A stretch of DNA of 18,228 nt, from NCBI GenBank assembly GCA_024511395.1, contig JANELJ010000006.1, positions 1-18,228 on the forward strand, in the 5' to 3' direction. The translations under genes and the position numbers were made by a program. The stretch comes from Gammaproteobacteria bacterium (GTDB lineage Bacteria; Pseudomonadota; Gammaproteobacteria; GRL18). Shown in pieces: positions 6,678-14,806 of the stretch (position 1 is the stretch's first letter; every line of letters begins with the position of its first letter). A model generated the notes under the pieces. It saw nothing but the letters and a program-made list of their open reading frames with translations, was not told the origin of the DNA and ran no database searches.

Positions 6678-7648
6678 ATCAGCCCCTGTCACAATTGCCT
6701 GAACAACAGTGCCCCGTGGTCTTTATTATGGGACCCACCGCATCGGGAAAAACCGATCTGGCCATTAAGCTGGTAGAGCAGTATCCCTTTGAGATCATCA
6801 GCGTAGATTCAGCTCTGGTGTATAAGGATATGGATATCGGCACAGCCAAACCCACGGCAGAAGAATTACAGCGGGCACCTCATCGCCTGATAGATTTTCT
6901 GGATCCGGCACAATCTTATTCCACGGCACAGTTTCGAAAGGATGCCCTGGCGGCCATAGCTGAAATTCACCAGCAGAATAAAATTCCTCTGCTAGTGGGT
7001 GGAACCATGCTGTATCACCGCAGTCTGCTGTATGGCATTTCAGAATTACCTGATGCCAATGAAGCCATTCGTGCCCAGCTGGATATCCAGATGCAACAGA
7101 TGGGGAAACAATACATGCATGATCGTCTGGCTGAAATTGACCCGGACAGTGCCAGAAAGATTCATCCCAATGATCCGCAAAGGGTGCAACGGGCACTGGA
7201 AGTTTACCAGATCACCGGTCAGACCATGAGCCAGTTACAGCAGACCAGCCAGGCTGAGGCCCTGCCTTTTGAAAACCATAAAATAGTTATTGCACCGCGT
7301 TCAAGGGAGCTGTTGCGTGAACATATTGCCATGCGTTTTCAGCAGATGATTGAGCAGGGATTTATTAAAGAAGTACAGCAGCTCTATCTGAGGGGCGATC
7401 TGGACCTTTCCATGCCCTCTATGCGGGCTGTGGGTTACCGACAGATCTGGGAATACCTGGAAGGTAAAATGACCCGGGAAGAAATGATTGAACGTGCAAT
7501 AACCATTACCCGGCAGTTTGCCAAACGACAGATGACCTGGCTGCGCCGGGAACAGGATGGACTCTGGCTGGCTACGGAAGATAATGACAATGTTCATCAG
7601 GCAATAGAATATTTAAGCCCGGTAATTGGAAAGCTGGCTGGGGCCTGA
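6674..7648 (+). CDS. miaA: tRNA dimethylallyltransferase MiaA
   Basis: MiaA transfers dimethylallyl from DMAPP to N6 of A37 in tRNAs that read codons starting with U, giving i6A, the precursor of ms2i6A. The P-loop GPTASGKT is at residues 20-27. Family segments include DSALVYKDMDIGTAKP, LIDFLDP, VGGTMLYHRSLLYG, RVQRALEVYQITG, AVGYRQIWEYLEG and the C-terminal RQFAKRQMTWLRR. The length of 324 residues is normal. The start overlaps the mutL stop as ATGA, which points to translational coupling. No Shine-Dalgarno of note is needed. Confidence 0.97.
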   Translation: MNQPLSQLPEQQCPVVFIMGPTASGKTDLAIKLVEQYPFEIISVDSALVYKDMDIGTAKPTAEELQRAPHRLIDFLDPAQSYSTAQFRKDALAAIAEIHQQNKIPLLVGGTMLYHRSLLYGISELPDANEAIRAQLDIQMQQMGKQYMHDRLAEIDPDSARKIHPNDPQRVQRALEVYQITGQTMSQLQQTSQAEALPFENHKIVIAPRSRELLREHIAMRFQQMIEQGFIKEVQQLYLRGDLDLSMPSMRAVGYRQIWEYLEGKMTREEMIERAITITRQFAKRQMTWLRREQDGLWLATEDNDNVHQAIEYLSPVIGKLAGA

Positions 7649-7981
7649 AAAAACAGCAGGAAATAAAACCTAGGGATTACCCCAGTTTTTGCTGTAATAT
7701 CACTATGTATTTTTTTTTATTAAAAATACATATTTAACTTAATTTTAGGTTAAAAAAGGGCGCGGAATTTTAGAGGTTTTTGTTCTGCCTTGGCTCAATG
7801 CGGTTTATTTGCAGCGTTTTGGCTCTATATTATAATAATAATAATGAGTTATTTAAGTATCTGCTTATATACATGAACAGCAAATTATTATACAATAATC
7901 GCCCCTTTGTGCTTGGCGCGGTAGAACAAAAAAAACAATATAGAAGATCATACTAATAACGATAATTCAGGAGAAATTATA
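7649..7981 (+). promoter_or_regulatory. miaA-hfq intergenic region: hfq leader with likely promoters
   Basis: This 333-bp AT-rich stretch has no supported gene. Near its start an imperfect fold can form between ACAGCA (7653-7658) and TGCTGT (7690-7695), enclosing AAAAC..GGG against CCC..GTTTT. It lacks a trailing T-tract, so a terminator is doubtful. A good promoter lies at 7809-7836. A weaker -10-like TACAAT is at 7891-7896. The hfq ribosome site CAGGAGAA ends a few bases before 7982. In E. coli hfq also has its own promoters, inside miaA, so an independent promoter here fits. Confidence 0.5.
7809..7836 (+). promoter_or_regulatory. Probable sigma70 promoter for hfq (-35 TTGCAG, -10 TATAAT)
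   Basis: TTGCAG at 7809-7814, a 16-bp spacer, and a perfect TATAAT at 7831-7836. It would start an hfq leader of about 140 bases. The -10 runs into a TAA triplet repeat (7833-7844), which makes the exact box less certain. Confidence 0.5.
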
Positions 7982-8218
7982 ATGAGTAAAGGGCAAGCCT
8001 TACAAGACCCTTATTTGAACGTATTGAGAAAGGAAAGAGTGCCTGTTTCCATTTACCTGGTTAATGGTATTAAATTACAGGGGCAGGTTGAATCCTTCGA
8101 TCAATTCGTTATTTTACTGAAAAATGCAGTCAGCCAGATGGTTTATAAACATGCTATTTCAACCATTGTGCCTGCAAGAAATGTCAAACTGACCACTGAA
8201 GAAGGTAATAATTCCTGA
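7982..8218 (+). CDS. hfq: RNA chaperone Hfq
   Basis: Hfq is the Sm-like hexamer that pairs small RNAs with mRNAs and binds poly(A) and U-rich tails. The 78-residue sequence keeps E. coli numbering: Gln8 and Asp9, the rim cluster Arg16-Lys17-Glu18-Arg19, Tyr25, Lys31, Phe42, and the Sm2 motif YKHAIST with Lys56 and His57. The disordered C-terminal tail is short (E. coli has 102 residues), ending EEGNNS. The ribosome site CAGGAGAA is strong. It is followed by hflX after 102 bp, as in E. coli. Confidence 0.98.
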   Translation: MSKGQALQDPYLNVLRKERVPVSIYLVNGIKLQGQVESFDQFVILLKNAVSQMVYKHAISTIVPARNVKLTTEEGNNS

Positions 8219-8320
8219 ACTCAATTCTGAACAATTGTATGGCGGTTACTTTAAAGATCTTTAAGCCTTCAGGTAAAACACCGGCCCGAACTTTATTCCA
8301 GATGTTAAGGACTATAGATA

Positions 8321-9610
8321 TTGTTTGAACGTCCCGACGGTTCAGGTGAGCGTGCTATTCTGGTACATATTGATTTCCCACAAATCAATAATAATGAACA
8401 GCAGGAAGCACAGGCAGAATTTTATGATCTGGTTGTGTCAGCCGGTGCCGATCACCTGATTTTTGTCAAGGGTAAACGAAACCGTCCCGAACCAAAGTAT
8501 TTTATCGGTACCGGTAAAGCAGAAGAAATTCGCCAACTGGTTGAACTGCATCAGGCCGATCTGGTTATTATCAATCATCAGCTTTCTCCCGCTCAGGAAC
8601 GTAATATCGAGGCTCTGCTGCAATGCCGGGTACTGGACAGGACGGGGCTGATTCTGGATATTTTTGCGCAACGCGCACGTTCCCATGAAGGTAAACTGCA
8701 GGTTGAACTGGCCCAGTTGCGTCATTTGTCAACCCGTCTGGTACGAGGCTGGACCCACCTGGAGCGTCAGAAAGGGGGGATTGGTTTAAGGGGACCTGGT
8801 GAAACCCAGCTGGAAACCGATCGTCGTTTACTGGGAATGCGCATTAAACAGCTTAATAAACGCCTGGACAAGGTACGTAAGCAGCGGGCGCAGAGCCGTC
8901 GTTCCCGGCAACGGGCTGAATTACCGACCGTTTCTCTGGTCGGTTATACCAATGCCGGTAAATCCACATTATTCAATCAGCTGACTCAATCCTCCGTATA
9001 TGCAGCTGATCAACTGTTTGCCACACTGGATCCGACCCTTAGAAGAGTCGAACTGCCAAAAAATCAGGCTATTGTTTTGGCTGATACGGTTGGTTTTATC
9101 AGTGAGCTCCCCCATGATCTAGTAGAAGCCTTTCACGCTACCCTGCTGGAAACCCGTGAAGCGGATTTATTACTGCATGTTATTGATGCTCATACCGAGA
9201 ACCGAGCCAAACATATTGCTGAAGTAAATTCTGTTCTGGAGCAGATTGATGCCCTGGAAACCCCGCAATTACTGGTTTATAACAAGGTTGACCTGCTGGA
9301 AGGGCAGCAGCCGCGAGTAGAAACCGATGATAACGGCAAGGTTCTGCGGGTCTGGCTGTCGGCTGCTCATGGTGAAGGTATGGATTTGTTAATGTCCACC
9401 ATTGCTGATATTTTCAGTCGGGAGTGGGTAACAAAAACCCTGAAAATTCCGGCAGAGTCTGGACAATGGCGCTCCATGCTGTTTGAGCAGGTGCAAATTC
9501 TGGATGAAAGTTATAATGATGACGGTGAATGGCTGGTTAATATTGAAACCACCGCCAGACAGTTTGAGAAATTATTAAAACAGCCGGGTTTTAGTGATTT
9601 AGTGGTATAA
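8321..9610 (+). CDS. hflX: Ribosome-associated GTPase HflX
   Basis: HflX is a ribosome-splitting GTPase of the Obg/HflX group, linked to heat and stress recovery. The 429-residue protein starts with TTG at 8321. AAGGA lies at 8307-8311 with a 9-base spacer, and the N-terminus MFERPDGSGERAILVHI lines up with the E. coli start. The N-terminal nucleotide-binding domain and glycine-rich linker (KGGIGLRGPGETQLETDRR, about 151-169) are followed by the G domain: G1 GYTNAGKST (208-216), G3 DTVGFI (255-260), G4 NKVD (321-324) and G5 SA (347-348). A C-terminal domain follows. It lies between hfq and hflK in the usual order. Confidence 0.97.
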   Translation: MFERPDGSGERAILVHIDFPQINNNEQQEAQAEFYDLVVSAGADHLIFVKGKRNRPEPKYFIGTGKAEEIRQLVELHQADLVIINHQLSPAQERNIEALLQCRVLDRTGLILDIFAQRARSHEGKLQVELAQLRHLSTRLVRGWTHLERQKGGIGLRGPGETQLETDRRLLGMRIKQLNKRLDKVRKQRAQSRRSRQRAELPTVSLVGYTNAGKSTLFNQLTQSSVYAADQLFATLDPTLRRVELPKNQAIVLADTVGFISELPHDLVEAFHATLLETREADLLLHVIDAHTENRAKHIAEVNSVLEQIDALETPQLLVYNKVDLLEGQQPRVETDDNGKVLRVWLSAAHGEGMDLLMSTIADIFSREWVTKTLKIPAESGQWRSMLFEQVQILDESYNDDGEWLVNIETTARQFEKLLKQPGFSDLVV

Positions 9611-9781
9611 TAACTGTGTTTTAAACCCATAAAAATTGAATTCTAAATGGACACTGTGGTTTTAGTCCGATAAGATTCGCATTAATTTTTAATAGCATAA
9701 GTTATTTTTGAAAGTTTAGTTATAAGAAGTTAATTTAAGACAGCCATAAGGTTGTCCTGTAATATAAAACTGGAGTATTAA
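9611..9781 (+). promoter_or_regulatory. hflX-hflK spacer with a small hairpin before hflK
   Basis: This is 171 bp with no gene. GACAGCC (9739-9745) and GGTTGTC (9750-9756) can form a 7-bp stem with one G-U pair and an ATAA loop. It ends about 14 bases before the hflK ribosome site (GGAG in AACTGGAGTATTAA). No T-tract follows it, so it is not a simple terminator. No convincing promoter was seen, though TTGAAA at 9708-9713 could be a -35. Confidence 0.3.
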
Positions 9782-10999
9782 ATGGCCTGGAATGAACCGG
9801 GGGGTCCTAAAAATAACGACCCTTGGGGAAACAAGAATAATAATGAGCAGGGACCGCCTGATCTGGATGAGATCATTAAAAATCTCAATGACAAGATAGG
9901 CAAACTGTTTGGCGGTAAAGGCGGCAGTAACAGCTCGGGAGATAATTCCTCCGGTAGTAATCAGCCACCAACCATTATTTTTGTTCTGGCGGCAGTCATT
10001 GGTATTGCTATATGGGCCATGTCTGGTATCTATACCGTTGATCAAGGTAAAAAAGCCGTGGTTCTGCAGTTTGGAGAAGCCTATAAGACAGTGGATGCGG
10101 GTATCCAGTGGTATGCTCCTATTATTCAAAGCTACCAGATAGTCGATGTCAGTGCTTCCAGAAGCTTAAACCTGGGTGGCAGTACCCATGAAGCTCTGAT
10201 GCTGACCAAAGATGAAAATATTGTCGATATCAAGGTGGCCGTGCAGTATAAAGTCAGTAATGCAGAAAATTTCCTGTTTAATGTGCGTGACCCCGGTTAT
10301 GTTCTGCGCCAGGTATCTGAAAGTGCCGTCAGAGAAATTGTCGGAAAAAATGAAATGGACTTTATTCTGACGGAAGGCCGTAGTCAGATTGCGGCTAAAA
10401 TCGGTAAACTGGCCCAGGAAATTCTGGACCGTTATAAAACTGGCTTACTCATCACCCGTTTTACCCTGCAAAGTGCCAAGGCTCCAGCCCAGGTGCAGCA
10501 TGCTTTTGAAGATGTAAACGCGGCACGGGAAGATAAAGAACGTTATATTAATATGGCTCAGGCCTATCGTAATGATGTGATACCCAAAGCACGGGGTTTT
10601 GCGGCCAAGCAGATTGCCGGTTCTGAAGCCTATAAGGGTAGAGTTATTGCTGAAGCAGAGGGTGAGGTTGCCCGCTTCCTGAGTGTATTAAAAGAATATG
10701 AAAAAGCGCCGGAAGTGACCCGTGATCGTCTCTATCTGGATGCCATGGAAAGTGTTTACAGTAAGACCAGCAAGGTCATGGTGGATACTAAAGGCGGTAA
10801 TAACCTGCTTTATCTGCCGCTGGATAAAATGATGCTGGGCGGAGGAATCAACCGTCCTCTTAAAGCCAGTAATACCGGCGGGGGCAGCAGTAACGATTCT
10901 GATAGCTATGTGCCCAGCAAGGTACAGTCCAAATACCGTACTTCCGGGTTTAGTTCAGAACCTGCCCGCACCAGACCGCCGCTGAGGGAGAAACGTTAA
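9782..10999 (+). CDS. hflK: FtsH modulator HflK (SPFH/band-7 protein)
   Basis: HflK forms with HflC a large periplasmic SPFH complex in the inner membrane that encloses and restrains the FtsH protease. The 405-residue protein has a Gly/Asn-rich cytoplasmic N-terminus beginning MAWNEPGG, typical of HflK. One transmembrane helix spans about 63-84 (PTIIFVLAAVIGIAIWAMSG), followed by the band-7 domain, which includes VDQGKKAVVLQFG. A long charged helical region (AAREDKERYINMAQAYRNDVIPKARG) and a low-complexity Gly/Ser tail complete it. The stop TAA shares its last base with the hflC ATG, so the two are translationally coupled. Confidence 0.96.
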   Translation: MAWNEPGGPKNNDPWGNKNNNEQGPPDLDEIIKNLNDKIGKLFGGKGGSNSSGDNSSGSNQPPTIIFVLAAVIGIAIWAMSGIYTVDQGKKAVVLQFGEAYKTVDAGIQWYAPIIQSYQIVDVSASRSLNLGGSTHEALMLTKDENIVDIKVAVQYKVSNAENFLFNVRDPGYVLRQVSESAVREIVGKNEMDFILTEGRSQIAAKIGKLAQEILDRYKTGLLITRFTLQSAKAPAQVQHAFEDVNAAREDKERYINMAQAYRNDVIPKARGFAAKQIAGSEAYKGRVIAEAEGEVARFLSVLKEYEKAPEVTRDRLYLDAMESVYSKTSKVMVDTKGGNNLLYLPLDKMMLGGGINRPLKASNTGGGSSNDSDSYVPSKVQSKYRTSGFSSEPARTRPPLREKR

Positions 11000-11862
11000 T
11001 GAAAGTTTTAATTGCCATAACTATTATTGTGCTGGGCATTGTCGGTTCTGCCTCGCTGTTTACTGTTTCAGAAACGGAAAATGCCATTCTGTTTAAATGG
11101 GGTAAAATTGAGCGGGCTGACTATGAACCGGGTCTGCATTTTAAACTGCCTTTTGTTAATAATGTACGTAAATATGACAAACGCATCCAGACCTTTGATG
11201 CTAAGCCGGAAGATTACCTGACCGAAGAAAAGAAAATTGTGGTCGTTGATTCTTTTATCCAGTGGCGTATAGCGGATGTTAAAACCTTTTATGTGTCCAT
11301 GCGCGGTGATATGGATATCGCTCAGGAACGGATTGCAACCATCGTAAAAGAAGGGCTGCGTAATGAATTCGGCCGCCGTAATATGTTTGAAGTGATATCC
11401 GGTGAACGGCATATCATTATGGATGACATTAACAAGTCGGCTAATAAATCTGTTAAACCCTTTGGTATTCAGATTGTGGATGTGCGTATTAAGCGAATTG
11501 AATTTCCACCCAAGGTCAGTGACAAGATTTTCCGCAGAATGGAAACTGAACGTACCCGGATTGCGAAGGAACTGAGAGCACAGGGTAATGAAAGTGCGGA
11601 TCGAATTACTGCTGATGCCGATCGTCAGGTTACTATCCTGAAAGCAGATGCCTTTAAGAAAGCAGAAATAATTCGCGGTGAAGGTGATGCCAAAGCCTCA
11701 GAAATTTATGCAAAAGCCTATGGCCAGAATAAAGAGTTTTTTACTTTTTATCGAAGCCTGAATGCCTATCGTAATACCTTTAGCAGTACTTCAGATATTA
11801 TGGTGGTTGAGCCGGATTCTGATTTCTTTGAATATTTTAAAAATATTCAGGGTAAACAATAG
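10999..11862 (+). CDS. hflC: FtsH modulator HflC (SPFH/band-7 protein)
   Basis: Partner of HflK in the FtsH-regulating complex. The 287-residue protein has an N-terminal membrane anchor (about 3-21, VLIAITIIVLGIVGSASLF). The SPFH domain follows (SETENAILFKWGKIE, then PGLHFKLPFVNNVRKYDKRIQTFD), then a coiled region rich in Ala, Arg and Glu, and the conserved YRSLNAYR segment. It is shorter than E. coli HflC (334) but covers the whole core. It ends with TAG, and a second in-frame stop (TAA, 11878-11880) lies six codons further on. The first base overlaps the hflK stop. A strong terminator follows at 11908. Confidence 0.96.
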   Translation: MKVLIAITIIVLGIVGSASLFTVSETENAILFKWGKIERADYEPGLHFKLPFVNNVRKYDKRIQTFDAKPEDYLTEEKKIVVVDSFIQWRIADVKTFYVSMRGDMDIAQERIATIVKEGLRNEFGRRNMFEVISGERHIIMDDINKSANKSVKPFGIQIVDVRIKRIEFPPKVSDKIFRRMETERTRIAKELRAQGNESADRITADADRQVTILKADAFKKAEIIRGEGDAKASEIYAKAYGQNKEFFTFYRSLNAYRNTFSSTSDIMVVEPDSDFFEYFKNIQGKQ

Positions 11863-11907
11863 TCAGGCCGGCACAAATAAGTTCAATCTGCCGTTAAAAT
11901 AGTATAA

Positions 11908-11940
11908 AATCCGGTTTTACTAAAAAACCGGATTTTTTTT
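11908..11940 (+). terminator. Rho-independent terminator after hflC
   Basis: AATCCGGTTTT (11908-11918) pairs perfectly with AAAACCGGATT (11924-11934) around a five-base loop. The following bases extend a run of eight T (11933-11940). It lies 45 bp after the hflC stop and should end the hfq-hflC transcripts. The stem is nearly symmetric, and it stops only 10 bases before the ATG of the next gene. Confidence 0.85.
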
Positions 11941-11944
11941 GTTT

Positions 11945-12133
11945 ATGTGGCATGAAATCCTTATTGCAGGAGCCCTGATGCTGGTTCTGGAAGGTTTATT
12001 ACCAATATTAAATCCCAAAGCCTTTAAACAGATGATGCTTAGTGCAGCACAAATGAGTGAACAGCAACTGCGCTGGACAGGCTTTATCAGTATGATTATC
12101 GGTGCTGTTACCATATATATACTGAAACACTGA
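11945..12133 (+). CDS. DUF2065 (YjeT-like) small inner-membrane protein
   Basis: This 62-residue protein has two hydrophobic helices: LIAGALMLVLEGLLPIL near the N-terminus, and GFISMIIGAVTIYIL at the C-terminus. They are joined by a short polar segment (PKAFKQMMLSAAQMSEQQLRW). The opening MWHE and the GLLP and NPKAF segments fit the DUF2065 family, commonly found next to hflC and purA in Gammaproteobacteria. The function is unknown. I chose ATG 11945 because family members begin MWHE. An in-frame TTG at 11939 lies inside the terminator T-tract. No Shine-Dalgarno is visible. Confidence 0.85.
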   Translation: MWHEILIAGALMLVLEGLLPILNPKAFKQMMLSAAQMSEQQLRWTGFISMIIGAVTIYILKH

Positions 12134-12177
12134 TATAATTTGCAGATAATTGAAGCTCTGAAAACAACACAGCTATT

Positions 12178-12206
12178 TACGCTATAAAAAATATACGCTA
12201 CAAAAA
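12178..12206 (+). repeat. Two direct copies of TACGCTAYAAAAA before hisZ
   Basis: TACGCTATAAAAA (12178-12190) and TACGCTACAAAAA (12194-12206) lie 16 bp apart start to start and differ at one base. They sit in the 95-bp AT-rich gap before hisZ, where they could be a tandem regulator site or chance. No clear promoter was identified in this gap. Confidence 0.4.
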
Positions 12207-12228
12207 CCGAAATAATAAACTGAACAAT

Positions 12229-13422
12229 ATGCTAAAAAAAGATCGTTGGTTATTACCTGAAGGAATTCAGGAAGTGTTATCGCCTCAGGCCAAAGCTATG
12301 GACCAGCAGCGCAGAGTATTGCTGGATATGTACCATAGCTGGGGTTATGATCTGGTAGAACCACCAATGATCGATTTTCTTGATTCCTTGCTTACAGGTA
12401 CCGGGCATGATCTGCAGTTAATGACCTTTACCATGACGGATCAAATATCTGGCAAATTACTGGGTGTTCGTGCTGACATGACCCCGCAGATTGCTCGTAT
12501 TGATGCCCACCATATTAAAACTGACCAGCCGTCCCGTTTCTGTTATGTCGGCCGGGTTTTGAAAACCCGCTTGGAAGTTTTTTCACAGACCCGTAGTCCC
12601 CTGCAGGTGGGGGTTGAACTGTATGGACATGATGGACCGGAAAGTAATATAGAAGTCCTGCTGTTAATGATAGAAACTCTCAGGGCCGTTGGTCTGGAAG
12701 GGTTTCATATTGACCTGGGGCATGTTGGTATTTTCCGTTCGATGGCTAAACAGGCTGGCCTGAGTGAATACCAGGAAGATAATTTATTTGATGCGCTGCA
12801 GCGTAAAGCTGTGACTGAACTGGCAGAACTTCTGTCTGCTATGGCTATCAGTGAAGAGCAGAAACGACAGTTTATGGCACTGGTGGATCTGAATGGTGAT
12901 ATATCGGTTATTGAACAGGCCCGCAAGGTGCTGGATAATGCTGAAGTGCAAAAAGAACTGGATAATCTGGAAACTATAGCCAGAGGTATTCTGGCACGTG
13001 TCCCGGAACAGAGCCTGTATTTTGATCTGGCGGAGCTGCGTGGTTACAATTACCATACTGGTGTAGTCTTTGCGGCCTATCTGCCGGGATATGGCCAGGA
13101 AATTGCCATGGGCGGGCGTTATGACGGCATTGGTAAAACCTTTGGCCGCTCCCGGCCGGCAACCGGTTTCAGTGCCGATCTGTCTTACCTGGTCTCTATT
13201 GTCAATCAGGCATCAGAGACCAGAGATACTATTATTTTTGCCCCCGTTACTCAGGATACTGCACAACAGCAGTCCCTGATGGACAAGGTAAAAGAATTAC
13301 GTCAGCAGGGACAACGGGTGGTCTGTGAATTGCCCGGTTCCGGTTCCAGTGCCGAAGCTCTTGGGTGTACCCATCAGCTGAGCCATGACAAGGGTGAATG
13401 GCAGTTAATGGCCGTTTCATAA
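12229..13422 (+). CDS. hisZ: ATP phosphoribosyltransferase regulatory subunit HisZ
   Basis: HisZ is a catalytically inactive paralogue of histidyl-tRNA synthetase. It binds short-form HisG to make the active, histidine-sensitive first enzyme of histidine synthesis. The 397-residue protein has the class II synthetase-like core: WLLPEGIQEVLSPQA, YGYDLVEPP-like YHSWGYDLVEPP, LLGVRADMTPQIARI (motif 2 region), RFCYVGRVL, and GGRYDGIGKTFGRSRPATGFS (motif 3 region). It lacks the C-terminal anticodon-binding domain of true HisRS. Placement before purA is common in Gammaproteobacteria. It implies that a short HisG is encoded elsewhere. No strong ribosome site precedes the ATG. Confidence 0.95.
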   Translation: MLKKDRWLLPEGIQEVLSPQAKAMDQQRRVLLDMYHSWGYDLVEPPMIDFLDSLLTGTGHDLQLMTFTMTDQISGKLLGVRADMTPQIARIDAHHIKTDQPSRFCYVGRVLKTRLEVFSQTRSPLQVGVELYGHDGPESNIEVLLLMIETLRAVGLEGFHIDLGHVGIFRSMAKQAGLSEYQEDNLFDALQRKAVTELAELLSAMAISEEQKRQFMALVDLNGDISVIEQARKVLDNAEVQKELDNLETIARGILARVPEQSLYFDLAELRGYNYHTGVVFAAYLPGYGQEIAMGGRYDGIGKTFGRSRPATGFSADLSYLVSIVNQASETRDTIIFAPVTQDTAQQQSLMDKVKELRQQGQRVVCELPGSGSSAEALGCTHQLSHDKGEWQLMAVS

Positions 13423-13425
13423 AAT

Positions 13426-13454
13426 TTAAATCCAACTATACATTATTTTATACT
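13426..13454 (+). promoter_or_regulatory. Possible weak promoter before purA
   Basis: TTAAAT (13426-13431), a 17-bp spacer and TATACT (13449-13454) lie in the 56-bp hisZ-purA gap. The -10 is good and the -35 poor. Confidence 0.25.
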
Positions 13455-13463
13455 GTTTTTTAA

Positions 13464-14774
<1,311 letters not shown>

Positions 14775-14806
14775 AATTATTACCAGATGGGTGCCCAAGG
14801 AAAACT

